The notes beneath the pieces are model-generated. The model was not told where the DNA came from. It did no database searches and saw nothing but the letters and a program-made list of their open reading frames with translations. DNA of 64,000 nt. Origin: Stenotrophomonas maltophilia. GTDB lineage: Bacteria > Pseudomonadota > Gammaproteobacteria > Xanthomonadales > Xanthomonadaceae. The DNA lies in assembly GCF_023518235.1 (NCBI RefSeq), contig NZ_CP090423.1, positions 4,233,001 to 4,297,000 on the forward strand, given 5' to 3'. The position numbers and the translations under genes are program-made. Below, in pieces: positions 20,088-29,593 of this stretch (within the stretch, counting starts at the first letter, position 1; each line of letters opens with the position of its first letter).

Positions 20088-21321
20088 GCTGCTTGATGGA
20101 CTGTGGCAGGGCAGCCTGTGGCTGGCGGTGGCTGCGCTGCTGCTGGCCGCGTTGCGCCCGTTGCTGGTACGGCTGGGCGGCGTCGCGCTGGCCTACCGCA
20201 GCTGGTGGCTGCTGCCGTTGCTGTTGGCGGCGCTGTTGCTGCCGCTGCCCGAGGTTGCGCTGCTGCAGCAGGTGCCGACGCTGCCGTTGACGGTGGTGCC
20301 GGGGGCTGCCGGCGGCCTCAGCGGGGAGTCGTTGCCGTGGGCTCGGCTGCTGTTGCTGGCATGGGCGCTGGGCGTGGGCATCAGCCTGTTGCGCGACCTG
20401 CGTGCGCAGCGCCGCTTCGAACGCAGCCTGGGCCTGCTGCACGCGCGCGCCGACGGTAGTTGGCAGGCCAGCGCTGATCCGGGCCTGCCCGCGCTGGTCG
20501 GCCTGTGGCGGCCACGCATCGTGGTCGGTCCGCAATTCGATCAGCAGTTCACCGCACAGGAGCAGAACCTGATCCTGCAGCACGAGCGCAGCCATCGCCG
20601 CAATGGCGATCACTGGGCCAACGGCGCCCTGCTGCTGGTGCGCGCAGTGTTCTGGTTCCACCCGCTTCTGCCATGGGCTGCACGCCGTTTCCTGCGCGAT
20701 CAGGAACTGGCCTGTGATGCCCGCACCATTGCCCCGCAGCCTGCGCTGCGCGGCCTCTATGCCAGCACGCTGCTGAAGGCGCAGCTGGTCCATCCGGTTG
20801 CGCCCGCGGTCTGCCATTGGCGCAGCCAACCCGTGTTGAAGGAGCGTATCGCCATGTTGAAGCAGTCCAAGCGGAAGGCATTGCCGTGGGTGTCGGGTCA
20901 GGTACTGGTGGTCGGGTTATGCGCGGGAATGGCGGCGGTGGCGTGGGCCAGCCAGGGCGGTGCGGCGGCAGGTACCCGGATCGGTGTCGAGCCGTTCGAA
21001 TACGCTGCAGAGGATGCGGCCAAGGCGGGGCTGGACAGTCCGATCCAGGTCGACAAGATGCCGCCGCCGTCCTATCCGAAGTCCGCCTTCGAGCAGAGCC
21101 AGGTGGGCGTGGTCAACCTGCGCATCGAGGTGGACGCACAGGGCCATCCGACCGATGTGCAGGTGCTCAGCGCAACCAATCCGGGGGTGTTCGATGCCGT
21201 CTCCATCGCCGCCGCGCGCAGCTGGACCTACCGACCGGCGCGGAAGAACGGCAAGCCGGTGGCCGGTGCCGTCCGCATTCCGATCACCTACGCCATGGAT
21301 GAGACCGAGGAAACGAAGTGA
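20080..21321 (+). CDS. M56-family (BlaR1-like) membrane metalloprotease with TonB C-terminal domain
   Basis: The 413-residue protein has N-terminal membrane helices, then the zinc motif H-E-R-S-H (H168-E-R-S-H172) followed by GDHWANGALLLVRAVFWFHPLLPW and the downstream RDQELACDA. These are diagnostic of BlaR1/MecR1 metalloproteases. A later transmembrane helix (about 273-292) is followed not by a penicillin-binding sensor domain but by a TonB C-terminal-like domain (about 315-405), with PSYPKSAFEQSQVGVVNLRIEVDAQG and AARSWTYRPARKNGKPV. The start overlaps blaI by eight bases. It probably cleaves BlaI; what it senses through the TonB-like domain is unknown. Confidence 0.87.
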   Translation: MTELLDGLWQGSLWLAVAALLLAALRPLLVRLGGVALAYRSWWLLPLLLAALLLPLPEVALLQQVPTLPLTVVPGAAGGLSGESLPWARLLLLAWALGVGISLLRDLRAQRRFERSLGLLHARADGSWQASADPGLPALVGLWRPRIVVGPQFDQQFTAQEQNLILQHERSHRRNGDHWANGALLLVRAVFWFHPLLPWAARRFLRDQELACDARTIAPQPALRGLYASTLLKAQLVHPVAPAVCHWRSQPVLKERIAMLKQSKRKALPWVSGQVLVVGLCAGMAAVAWASQGGAAAGTRIGVEPFEYAAEDAAKAGLDSPIQVDKMPPPSYPKSAFEQSQVGVVNLRIEVDAQGHPTDVQVLSATNPGVFDAVSIAAARSWTYRPARKNGKPVAGAVRIPITYAMDETEETK

Positions 21322-21881
21322 GGCGGGCGCCGCTGTTGATGATGGCGGCGCTGCTGGTGGGGTGTGCAACCCAGGATCGCCTGACCACCGTCGATACCCG
21401 CAGCGAGAATGTCGGTCACCAGCGTCTGCGGCCCGATGCCGCAGGCGGCGCCGGCCAGATCCAGCCCTACACGCTGGCCGACAGCGAGGGCTACCGGATG
21501 CCGCAGTTGCATACGGCGCCTGATCCGGTGGTGGGCGAACGCGACCCGCGCACGGAACTGCCGCCGACCACGGTCTGCCTGCAGGTGGTGGTGAATGCGC
21601 AGGGCGACGTTGAACGCAGCATGCCGCTGAGCGACCGCAGCGAATGCCGTGCGGGCGCGAGGCCGGAGAATGCGCCCTTGCTGCAGGCCGCGCAGGAGGC
21701 GGTTGCGATGTGGCGGTACTCGTCCGCCGCGGTCTGCCACTTCGCAGCAGGCAAGGTGCCGGCCGATCGCGGCGACTGCCGCAGCGCCGAGCGGGTTGAG
21801 CCGGTCGCCGTCACCCTGCAGTACGCCTTCACCTTCGAGATCGTGAAGGGCCAGCATGTGGTGCGTACACAGGGCGGGTAG
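21318..21881 (+). CDS. Lipoprotein with TonB-like C-terminal domain, third gene of the BlaI operon
   Basis: The 187-residue product begins at a GTG that overlaps the M56 stop by four bases (GTGA). It has a short signal ending in LLVGC (lipidated Cys near residue 16). The mature part contains a stretch resembling the TonB C-terminal fold: TTVCLQVVVNAQGDVERSMPLSDRSEC, then AAQEAVAMWRYSSA and AVTLQYAFTFEI. Cysteines in the middle (about residues 91, 114, 139, 154) may form disulfides in the periplasm. No precise family is recognised. The overlap with the protease gene suggests it works in the same signalling path. Confidence 0.7.
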   Translation: MRRAPLLMMAALLVGCATQDRLTTVDTRSENVGHQRLRPDAAGGAGQIQPYTLADSEGYRMPQLHTAPDPVVGERDPRTELPPTTVCLQVVVNAQGDVERSMPLSDRSECRAGARPENAPLLQAAQEAVAMWRYSSAAVCHFAAGKVPADRGDCRSAERVEPVAVTLQYAFTFEIVKGQHVVRTQGG

Positions 21882-21916
21882 CGCCGTGCCATGCGCGGCG
21901 GGTGCAGCGGCGCGCG

Positions 21917-22717
21917 TCAGGCTCCGCCCTGGATGTTCGCTTTCACCGCCGGCTGCATCAGCGCCGGCTCGGCCAGCGTCGCATCGCGGGCCTGGCGTAC
22001 GCTGACGAACTCCGCCTCGGCCACGCCGTCATGCACGTGGATGTTGTGCGCGCGCTGTTCGCCGATGGTGGTTTCGTTGGCGAACGCGCGGCCACCCGGG
22101 CCGTAGTCGTGGCAGACGAACACGCGGGTCGCATCGGGCAGGGCCAGCAGGCGCTGGATCGAGCGATACAGCTGCGCGGCGTCACCGCCCGGGAAGTCGC
22201 AGCGGGCGGTGCCACCGTCAGGCATGAACAGCGAGTCGCCGCTGAACAGGGCGTCGCCGATCAGGTAGGCAACGCTGTCGCTGGTATGCCCGGGCACGGC
22301 AATCACGCGCGCCTGCAGCTCGCCGAGGGCGAAGGTCTCGCCGTCGGCGAACAGGCGGTCGAAGATGTCATCGGCCGCAGGAAGCTGCAGGCCGTAGCGC
22401 GGTGCAAAGGTGGCCTGCACGGCGCGGATGCCTTCGCCGATGGCCAGCGCGGCCTGCGGGAAGCGCTGCTTGAGCCGACGCCCCGCCGACACATGGTCGG
22501 CGTGGGCGTGGGTTTCCAGCAGCCAGCGCAGCTGCAGGCCCTGCTGTTCGATGGCCTGCAGCAGGTCGCGCAGCGGTGATTCGCTGCTGGCGTCGGTGTC
22601 CGGGTCGTAGTCCAGGACCGGGTCGATCAGCGCCGCCTCGCCGCTGGCCGGGTCGCTGACCAGGTAGCTGAAGGTGTTGCTGTCACGGTGGAAGAACGAC
22701 TGCACCTGGACTGACAT
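21917..22717 (-). CDS. Metallo-beta-lactamase-fold hydrolase, persulfide dioxygenase-like
   Basis: The 266-residue protein has the metal motif T-H-A-H-A-D-H (H70, H72, D74, H75), then VIAVPGHTSDSVAYLIGDALFSGDSLF and a C-terminal HDY. This pattern fits the ETHE1/Blh-type sulfur dioxygenases better than beta-lactamases. Such enzymes oxidise glutathione persulfide in sulfide clean-up. I use the ATG at 22717, which has GAGGAG about eight bases upstream, instead of the ATG 15 bases further out. It lies 11 bases downstream of the S1/P1 nuclease gene on the same strand and may be co-transcribed. Confidence 0.83.
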   Translation of the reverse strand: MSVQVQSFFHRDSNTFSYLVSDPASGEAALIDPVLDYDPDTDASSESPLRDLLQAIEQQGLQLRWLLETHAHADHVSAGRRLKQRFPQAALAIGEGIRAVQATFAPRYGLQLPAADDIFDRLFADGETFALGELQARVIAVPGHTSDSVAYLIGDALFSGDSLFMPDGGTARCDFPGGDAAQLYRSIQRLLALPDATRVFVCHDYGPGGRAFANETTIGEQRAHNIHVHDGVAEAEFVSVRQARDATLAEPALMQPAVKANIQGGA

Positions 22718-22728
22718 GGGAACGCTCC

Positions 22729-23547
22729 TCAACGCGTGCCGAGCACGCGGTTCAGCAACTGCGCCAGGTTCTCGCCGGCCAGTCGCAGCTGCGCTTCGGC
22801 CAGCGGCCGGTAGCGCTCGGTGTACTCGTCACCGATTTTACGCGTGGCGGGATAAACGCCAGCCTGCATGGAAATGCGGCAGCTGGCCTCGGCCCAGGTC
22901 TGCGGGTCGCGCTGAGGGTTGGACTGGCGTGCCAGCTTCGGCGCGCGCAGGCCCTGCAGTACCGGCAGGTAGCCGTTGTCGTCCAGCTTGCGGGTGTTGA
23001 GCATGCCGCTGTCCCACAGCGAATGCAGGTTGGTGCCGCGGTTGCCGAACTGCAGCTGGAAATCATTGCCGCCCTTGTCATGGGCGTAGCCGGCATGCAT
23101 CGGCTGGTGGATGTCGCCGACCAGGTGCACGACGAACTTCAGCGCCTGCAGGCGCTCGCCGTCGGTCAGGCTGCGGTCGCCGAGGATGGCGCTCTGTGCC
23201 TTCAATGCCTCGACGATGCAGTTGCCGTTCCTGCAGTGCTTGGGGGCTTCGTAATGGCAGTTGTCTTCGGCGATGTTGACGTAGTGCCAACCGGCCGAGC
23301 GACGGCCCAGGCCGGGGTCCTTGGCGCGCAGCTGATCGGCCCAGGGCGCGATGCTGGCCAGGGTGGCGTCGGGCTCGGTGGCCAGCAGGCGGTCCACTTC
23401 GGCGCGGGCGGTGGGGTTGAGGCGGGTGTCGGCGACTTCGGCGACAAGGCGGTGGCCTTGTGCGCCCCAGGCATGGGCCGGGGCGGAAGCGGACAGCAGG
23501 GCCGGCGCCAGGGCGGCGGCGAGGAACAGGGAGTGCAGGGCTTTCAT
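22729..23547 (-). CDS. Secreted S1/P1-type nuclease
   Basis: The 272-residue precursor has a signal peptide ending in AHA and a mature N-terminus beginning with tryptophan (W27), which in this family binds zinc with its own amino group. Zinc-ligand motifs follow: WGAQGHRLVAEVAD, the DQLR/GWHYVNI region, VVHLVGDIHQPMHAGYAHDKGGND and NLHSLWD. These enzymes cut single-stranded DNA and RNA and act as 3'-nucleotidases in the periplasm or outside the cell. S. maltophilia is known to have such an enzyme. The ATG at 23547 was chosen over the in-frame GTG six bases upstream. Confidence 0.92.
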   Translation of the reverse strand: MKALHSLFLAAALAPALLSASAPAHAWGAQGHRLVAEVADTRLNPTARAEVDRLLATEPDATLASIAPWADQLRAKDPGLGRRSAGWHYVNIAEDNCHYEAPKHCRNGNCIVEALKAQSAILGDRSLTDGERLQALKFVVHLVGDIHQPMHAGYAHDKGGNDFQLQFGNRGTNLHSLWDSGMLNTRKLDDNGYLPVLQGLRAPKLARQSNPQRDPQTWAEASCRISMQAGVYPATRKIGDEYTERYRPLAEAQLRLAGENLAQLLNRVLGTR

Positions 23548-23660
23548 GCGCACATTCTAGCGGCGGCCAGGCACTGGCGGCTTGATGGAGCCCGGCCGGT
23601 CGCCACGTCGCCTTGATGCTGTGGCCGCTACGGTAGCCCGGCCAAGGGGAGTGGGAGAGG

Positions 23661-24791
23661 GTGATGATCATCACGGACAGACGGGTCCAGGCAGGCCACC
23701 CCGAAGACGATGGGTTCGCCGCCGCGTTCAACGCCCAGGTCGTCTGGCGCATGCGCTGGGCCTGTGCCGTGGCCGGTGCCTTCTCGCTGGGCTTTGCCGT
23801 ACTCGATTCCTACTGGTTGCCACCGGAGGTGCATGCGCCGGTACTGCGCTGGCGGCTGGGCGTGCTGTTGCCGACCCTGCTGCTGGGCGTGGCACTCACC
23901 TTCGTACCGGTGTTCCGTCGCCACCTGCAGTGGCTGGGCGGCAGCGTGGTGCTGGTCAGCGGCCTGGCGCTGGTGAGCATGATCTGGACCGCGCACCGTG
24001 CTGGCGTGAACTATCCCTATGAAGGCATCAGCCTGTTCCTGCTGTTGAACTACTTCCTGTGCGGGCTGCGCTTCGGCGTGGCGACGCTGACCGGAACCCT
24101 GATCGCGCTGGCCTTCGTGCTGGCCGAACTGCAGGTGGGCCGGCACTGGGCGCAGATGCTGCAGAGCGTGATGTTCGTGCTGGCCAGCAACCTGGCTGGC
24201 ATTGTCGGCAGCTATATCTCCGAGCGGCAGGCGCGTGCGACCTGGCGTGCCGAGCAGCGTCTGGATGCGCTGGCCAACCATGATGGCCTGACCGGCCTGT
24301 TCAACCGGCGCGCCTTCGATCGCCACGCCCACCAGATATTCCAGCGTTACCTGCGCACGCCACATGCACGTGGCGCGTTGCGAATCGCGATGATCGACAT
24401 CGACTACTTCAAGCGCTACAACGATCATCACGGGCATCCGGCGGGCGATACCGTGCTGCACGCGGTGGCGACGACCCTGGCCGCGCAGTTGCGCGGTAAC
24501 GATTCGGTGGTGGCGCGCTATGGCGGCGAAGAGTTCGTGGCGCTGGGCCACTGGGTGCCCGGCGAGCCGGAGTCCGCACCTTTCGAGCAGTTGCGGCAGC
24601 AGGTGCAGGCGCTGGCGATCGCCCATGCCGATTCGGATGCGGCACCGGTGGTGAGCGTGAGCATCGGCGTCGCGCGCTGGCACGACGATGGCGGCGACAC
24701 GCTGGAGCAGGCGTTGGCGCGTGCCGATGCAGCGCTGTACCGGGCCAAGGAAAGTGGCCGCAACCGGGTGGAAGTGGCGCCGGATCAATGA
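23661..24791 (+). CDS. Membrane-bound diguanylate cyclase (GGDEF)
   Basis: The 376-residue protein has six predicted membrane helices (about residues 30-180) and a C-terminal GGDEF domain (about 205-370). The active-site motif is G-G-E-E-F at residues 288-292, so cyclic-di-GMP synthesis is expected. An RxxD-like inhibitory site (R-G-N-D) is present but lies six residues before GGEEF, not five, so product inhibition is uncertain. The N-terminal part resembles small-molecule-sensing membrane domains without a recognisable ligand motif. The gene is isolated and followed by a degenerate SMAG element. Confidence 0.9.
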   Translation: MMIITDRRVQAGHPEDDGFAAAFNAQVVWRMRWACAVAGAFSLGFAVLDSYWLPPEVHAPVLRWRLGVLLPTLLLGVALTFVPVFRRHLQWLGGSVVLVSGLALVSMIWTAHRAGVNYPYEGISLFLLLNYFLCGLRFGVATLTGTLIALAFVLAELQVGRHWAQMLQSVMFVLASNLAGIVGSYISERQARATWRAEQRLDALANHDGLTGLFNRRAFDRHAHQIFQRYLRTPHARGALRIAMIDIDYFKRYNDHHGHPAGDTVLHAVATTLAAQLRGNDSVVARYGGEEFVALGHWVPGEPESAPFEQLRQQVQALAIAHADSDAAPVVSVSIGVARWHDDGGDTLEQALARADAALYRAKESGRNRVEVAPDQ

Positions 24792-24836
24792 CCGGCAACC
24801 AGCCCGCTCCGCGCTGTCGCGACGTCGCGCCCGGCG

Positions 24837-24858
24837 GTAGATCCCCCCACGCGTGGAT
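24837..24858 (+). repeat. Degenerate SMAG palindrome
   Basis: GTAG followed by imperfect arms ATCCCC-CCACGC/GCGTGGAT. Confidence 0.55.
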
Positions 24859-24873
24859 GAGCCATCCCACCGG

Positions 24874-24900
24874 AAAAAAGGCCCCGGCAAACGCCGGGGC
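24874..24900 (-). terminator. Intrinsic terminator of ompW
   Basis: Read on the minus strand, an 8-bp GC stem (GCCCCGGC/GCCGGGGC) is followed by six T residues. It lies 66 bases past the ompW stop. Confidence 0.8.
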
Positions 24901-24965
24901 AACATGCTGCTAGGGTTCTGCGTAAAACGGTAGGCGGAAGCGGACCCCCGCCGTCAACACACCGC

Positions 24966-25595
24966 TTAGAACTTGAAGACGTAGGACGCGCCGTAGACCA
25001 GCGGATCGATGTTGACTGTTCCGATCTTCTCGCCGTTCAACTTCACCTTGCTGTCGATGTCGATCCAGCGCATGTCCACGCGCAGCGCGCCCTTCTCACC
25101 GATCGCGAAGTCCACGCCCGCATGCGCGGCCAGGCCCCACGAATCCTGCAGCTTCAGGCGGCTGTCCTTCAGCGCGCCGGTGGTGTCTTCGCTGAAGAAG
25201 GTCGTGTAGTTCACGCCTGCGCCGATGAACGGCGACACCTTGCCCTTGCTGTTGAAGTGGTACTGCACGGTCACCACCGGCGGCAGCTGCTTGGTGCTGC
25301 CGACGCGGCCCAGGCCGTTGATGTTGATGTCGTGCTTGAACGGCAGCGCCGCCAGCACTTCGATGCCAAGGTTGTCGGCGATGAAGTACTCGCCGGTGAT
25401 GGTCGGCTTGACGTCGTTGTCGACGTCGACCTTCAGGGTGTGGCCGGCCAGCCAGCCATTGTTCGACTTCGGGGCCACCTGGTGCACGCCGGCCGAGACG
25501 GTCCAGTCGCCCTTGGACTGGGCCATGGCCGGGGCGGCGGCGAGCGACAGGGCGGCGGCCAGGCTGGCCACGATAAGGGAGGAGGTCTTGCGCAT
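24966..25595 (-). CDS. ompW: Outer-membrane protein OmpW
   Basis: OmpW/OprG proteins are eight-stranded outer-membrane barrels that pass small hydrophobic compounds. The 209-residue precursor has a signal peptide cleaved near AMA-QSK (residue 25) and barrel strands ending in aromatic residues. It carries the family region SPFIGAGVNYTTFF and a C-terminal phenylalanine (SYVFKF), the BAM recognition signal. The length is typical. OmpW genes are often controlled by oxygen through FNR/ANR; an exact FNR-type dyad is found about 60 bases upstream of the ATG. Divergent from gap. Confidence 0.93.
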   Translation of the reverse strand: MRKTSSLIVASLAAALSLAAAPAMAQSKGDWTVSAGVHQVAPKSNNGWLAGHTLKVDVDNDVKPTITGEYFIADNLGIEVLAALPFKHDININGLGRVGSTKQLPPVVTVQYHFNSKGKVSPFIGAGVNYTTFFSEDTTGALKDSRLKLQDSWGLAAHAGVDFAIGEKGALRVDMRWIDIDSKVKLNGEKIGTVNIDPLVYGASYVFKF

Positions 25596-25655
25596 GGGGG
25601 TGATCTCGTTGCGGGGTGGATGGCGACAGTCTCGGCCTCACGCCGCGCTAACGCT

Positions 25656-25669
25656 TTGATCCGGATCAA
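25656..25669. promoter_or_regulatory. FNR/ANR-type binding site upstream of ompW
   Basis: The perfect dyad TTGATCCGGATCAA matches the FNR/ANR consensus TTGAT-N4-ATCAA exactly. Its centre is 67 bases upstream of the ompW ATG and 124 bases upstream of the gap ATG. A GAGACT hexamer placed as for a class II activated promoter lies downstream on the ompW side. Confidence 0.65.
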
Positions 25670-25728
25670 TTCCTGTCCGCCAGCCCGCCGCGCCGGGGGC
25701 TGGCCCACGGTGGCCAGCCCCGGTTTGC

Positions 25729-25734
25729 TAGACT
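25729..25734 (+). promoter_or_regulatory. Extended -10 promoter element of gap
   Basis: TGC followed by TAGACT forms an extended -10 box. A clear -35 is missing. The expected leader is about 46 bases. Confidence 0.4.
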
Positions 25735-25783
25735 TGTGGGCCCTATCCATCCCGCCGCACCCGTCGCGGCCGCAGGAGCTTGA

Positions 25784-26791
<1,008 letters not shown>

Positions 26792-26810
26792 GGCCGGCCA
26801 GGATCGCAAA

Positions 26811-26836
26811 CGAACCCCGGCCTGGCCGGGGTTCGT
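26811..26836. terminator. Intrinsic terminator after gap
   Basis: An 11-bp stem (CGAACCCCGGC with GCCGGGGTTCG) and short loop lie 20 bases past the gap stop. Confidence 0.75.
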
Positions 26837-26917
26837 CGTTCATGGGGCCGGGCCTGTCGTAGCATGGGCCGGTCGACCGCCGCCGCTGGGGCGCGGGATC
26901 GCATTGGAAGGCATGCA

Positions 26918-29593
26918 ATGGAAGCACTGATCGCCCTGGTTGTCCTGGTTCTGCTGGCCATTCCGCTGTTGCTGGTGGTGGCGCTGGTGATGATCGCCGG
27001 CCTGCGCCGCCGTGTTGCCGCGCTGGAAGGCGCGCTGGCCGCCGCACCGGCTTCCCGACCGGCCCCGGTCGCCGCCGCCGAGGGTGCGCCTGCACGGCCG
27101 GTGGTGACGCCTGTGGCCAGCGCTGATCCGCCTTTCCTGCGGCCCGCACCGACCGCAGCGCCACCGCCTGCGCAGCCGCCGGTGCCCGCAGCGCCTCCCG
27201 CCGACGTGCCCGCGCCGCGCCCGGTTGCACCGCCGCCGGTGCCGTTGGCCCCCGTCGCACCGCCGTTGCCGGCCGAACCGGCGCTGCCGAATTTGATCGA
27301 GCGTGGCATCGGCGCGGTCAAGCGCTGGTTCACCGAAGGCAACGTGCCGGTCAAGATCGGCATGCTGGTGCTGCTGGCCGGCGTCGCCGCGCTGCTGAAG
27401 TACGTCAGCGACCAGGGGTGGCTGGTGCTGCCGATCGAGCTGCGCCTGGCCGGCATCACCGCGGGTGCGCTGGGCCTGCTGGCATTCGGCTGGCATCAGC
27501 GGGAGCGCCGGCGCCTGTTCGCGCTGGCCCTGCAGGGCGGGGCCATCGGCGTGCTGCTGTTGACCATCTTTGCCGCGTTCAAGCGGTTTGAACTGCTCAC
27601 GCCGGGGTTCGCCTTTGCCAGTTCAATTGCACTGGTGGCCGGGCTGTGCGTGCTGGCGGTGGTGCAGAATTCGCGCACGCTGGCGGTGCTTGGCATCCTG
27701 GCCGGTTTCATGGCGCCGTTGTGGTTGTCCACCGGCAGCGGCAATCACGTGGGATTGTTCAGCTATTACGCCGTGCTCAATGCCGGCATCTTCGCCATCG
27801 CCTGGTTCCGCCCGTGGCGCGCGCTGAACCTGCTGGGCTTCGCCTTCACCTTCGGCATCGGCACGTTCTGGGGCGTGCTGCAGTACGCGCCGGACAAGTT
27901 CGCCAGTACCGAACCGTTCCTGCTGCTGTTCTTCGCTTTCTACCTGCTGATCCCGCTGCTGTACGCGCGCCGGCAGCCGGCCGGGCGGCGCGATCTGGTC
28001 GACGGCAGCCTGGTGTTCGGCACGCCGCTGGTGGCGTTCTCGCTGCAGGCGGGGATGCTGCATGAGCAGCCGATGACGCTGGCGCTGTGCGCGCTGGGCC
28101 TGGCGGCGATCTACGCGGTGCTGGCACGGGCATTGATCGCACGCGCGTCGTACACCGTGCTGGCGCAGTCGCATGCGGTGCTGGCGGTCGGCTTTGCCAC
28201 GCTGGCGGTGCCGCTGGCGTTGTCGGCGCGCGCCACCGGCGCGGTGTTCGCGCTGGAAGGCGCCGGCCTGGTCTGGCTGGGGCTGCGTCAGAAGCGCTGG
28301 CTGCCGCAGGTGGCCGGTGCGCTGCTGCAGATCGGCGCGGCGTTCGCCTTTGTTGCAGGCGCCGACCATTGGCTTGAAGATGCGCGCTTCCTGCTCAACC
28401 CAACGGCCATCGGAGCACTGTTGCTGGCTGTGGCCGGGTTCGCCTCGGCGTGGAGCTACCAGCGCAGGCCGCGCCATGAGGTCGCACTGGTCTACTACCT
28501 GTGGGGGCTGCTGTGGTGGCTGGGCGGGCTTGTCCACGAGATCTTCCGCTTCTTCCCGCACCGTGCCGAAGCCGATGCGCTGCTGGTGCTGGTGGCCGTC
28601 ACCGCGTGGCTGGCCGCCGAGATGCAGCGCCGCCAGCCGGCGCGTGCGCTGGGCGTGACGGCGCTGGCGATGCTGGCGCTGGGCTTCCCGCTGGCCCTGA
28701 TGCAGAGCGATGCGCACCAGCAGCCGTTCGCAAGTTACGGCGCGCTGGCCTGGGCCGTTTTCGCACTGCTGGGCGTGCGCACGCTGCTGTGCCTGCGCCA
28801 GGGCGGCGACACCGTGGCGCGCATTGCGCAGTTCCTGTGGTGGCTGCTGTGGCCATCGCTGCTTTCGCTGCTGGCGCTGTGGGGCGGTGGCGAGGCTGGC
28901 CTGGCGCAGGGCTGGACGACGCTGCTGATCACCCTGCCGTGGCTGCTGATGGCCGCGCTGTCGCTGTGGCGCTGGAGCGTACTGCGTTGGCCGCTGGGTG
29001 AAGCGTTCGACCGCGCGCGTACGCCCCTGCAGTGCGTGCTGTTCGGGCTGCTGTCGATCGGCTGGCTGTTCGGCCAGCTGTTGCCGGGCGATGCCGCTCC
29101 GCTGCTGTGGCTGCCGGTGCTGAACCCGGCCGAGGTCGGGCAGTGGCTGAGCCTGCTGCTGCTGGCGCGTTGGCTGTACAGCGGGCAGGCACCGCAGGCA
29201 CTGTTGAACCTCCGCACGCCGCTGCTGGCACTGTCGGCGTTCGTCGCGCTGACCAGCCTGGTGCTGCATGGCGTGCATCAGTGGGGTGGCCTGTCGTGGA
29301 GCACATCGATGCTGCGCTTCAGCCTGGCGCAGACCAGCCTGACCGTACTGTGGAGCGTGCTTGGCGTGATCGCCTGGGTGTGGGGCTCGCGCCGCGGCCA
29401 GCGTGTGCTGTGGATGGTCGGCGCGGTGCTGATGGGCGTGGTGCTGGCCAAGCTGGTGCTTGTCGATCGTCAGCATCTGGGCAACCTGCTGGGCATCGCA
29501 TCGTTCATCGCCTACGGCCTGCTGTGCACGGTCGTGGGCTATCTGGCACCGGCACCGCCCAGCGCGGCGCCGACCGTGGAGGAAACACAATGA
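26918..29593 (+). CDS. DUF2339 polytopic membrane protein
   Basis: This 891-residue protein has one N-terminal helix, an Ala/Pro-rich linker (about residues 45-130) and then more than 20 hydrophobic segments to the C-terminus. The region NLIERGIGAVKRWFTEGNVPVKIGMLVLLAGVAALLKY (about 125-165) is the family hallmark of DUF2339. No catalytic motif can be read. I use the ATG at 26918 because it begins the hydrophobic segment; the frame upstream overlaps the gap terminator region. It overlaps the DUF3999 gene by four bases, and this pair is a recurring two-gene unit, which suggests a joint envelope role. Confidence 0.85.
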   Translation: MEALIALVVLVLLAIPLLLVVALVMIAGLRRRVAALEGALAAAPASRPAPVAAAEGAPARPVVTPVASADPPFLRPAPTAAPPPAQPPVPAAPPADVPAPRPVAPPPVPLAPVAPPLPAEPALPNLIERGIGAVKRWFTEGNVPVKIGMLVLLAGVAALLKYVSDQGWLVLPIELRLAGITAGALGLLAFGWHQRERRRLFALALQGGAIGVLLLTIFAAFKRFELLTPGFAFASSIALVAGLCVLAVVQNSRTLAVLGILAGFMAPLWLSTGSGNHVGLFSYYAVLNAGIFAIAWFRPWRALNLLGFAFTFGIGTFWGVLQYAPDKFASTEPFLLLFFAFYLLIPLLYARRQPAGRRDLVDGSLVFGTPLVAFSLQAGMLHEQPMTLALCALGLAAIYAVLARALIARASYTVLAQSHAVLAVGFATLAVPLALSARATGAVFALEGAGLVWLGLRQKRWLPQVAGALLQIGAAFAFVAGADHWLEDARFLLNPTAIGALLLAVAGFASAWSYQRRPRHEVALVYYLWGLLWWLGGLVHEIFRFFPHRAEADALLVLVAVTAWLAAEMQRRQPARALGVTALAMLALGFPLALMQSDAHQQPFASYGALAWAVFALLGVRTLLCLRQGGDTVARIAQFLWWLLWPSLLSLLALWGGGEAGLAQGWTTLLITLPWLLMAALSLWRWSVLRWPLGEAFDRARTPLQCVLFGLLSIGWLFGQLLPGDAAPLLWLPVLNPAEVGQWLSLLLLARWLYSGQAPQALLNLRTPLLALSAFVALTSLVLHGVHQWGGLSWSTSMLRFSLAQTSLTVLWSVLGVIAWVWGSRRGQRVLWMVGAVLMGVVLAKLVLVDRQHLGNLLGIASFIAYGLLCTVVGYLAPAPPSAAPTVEETQ

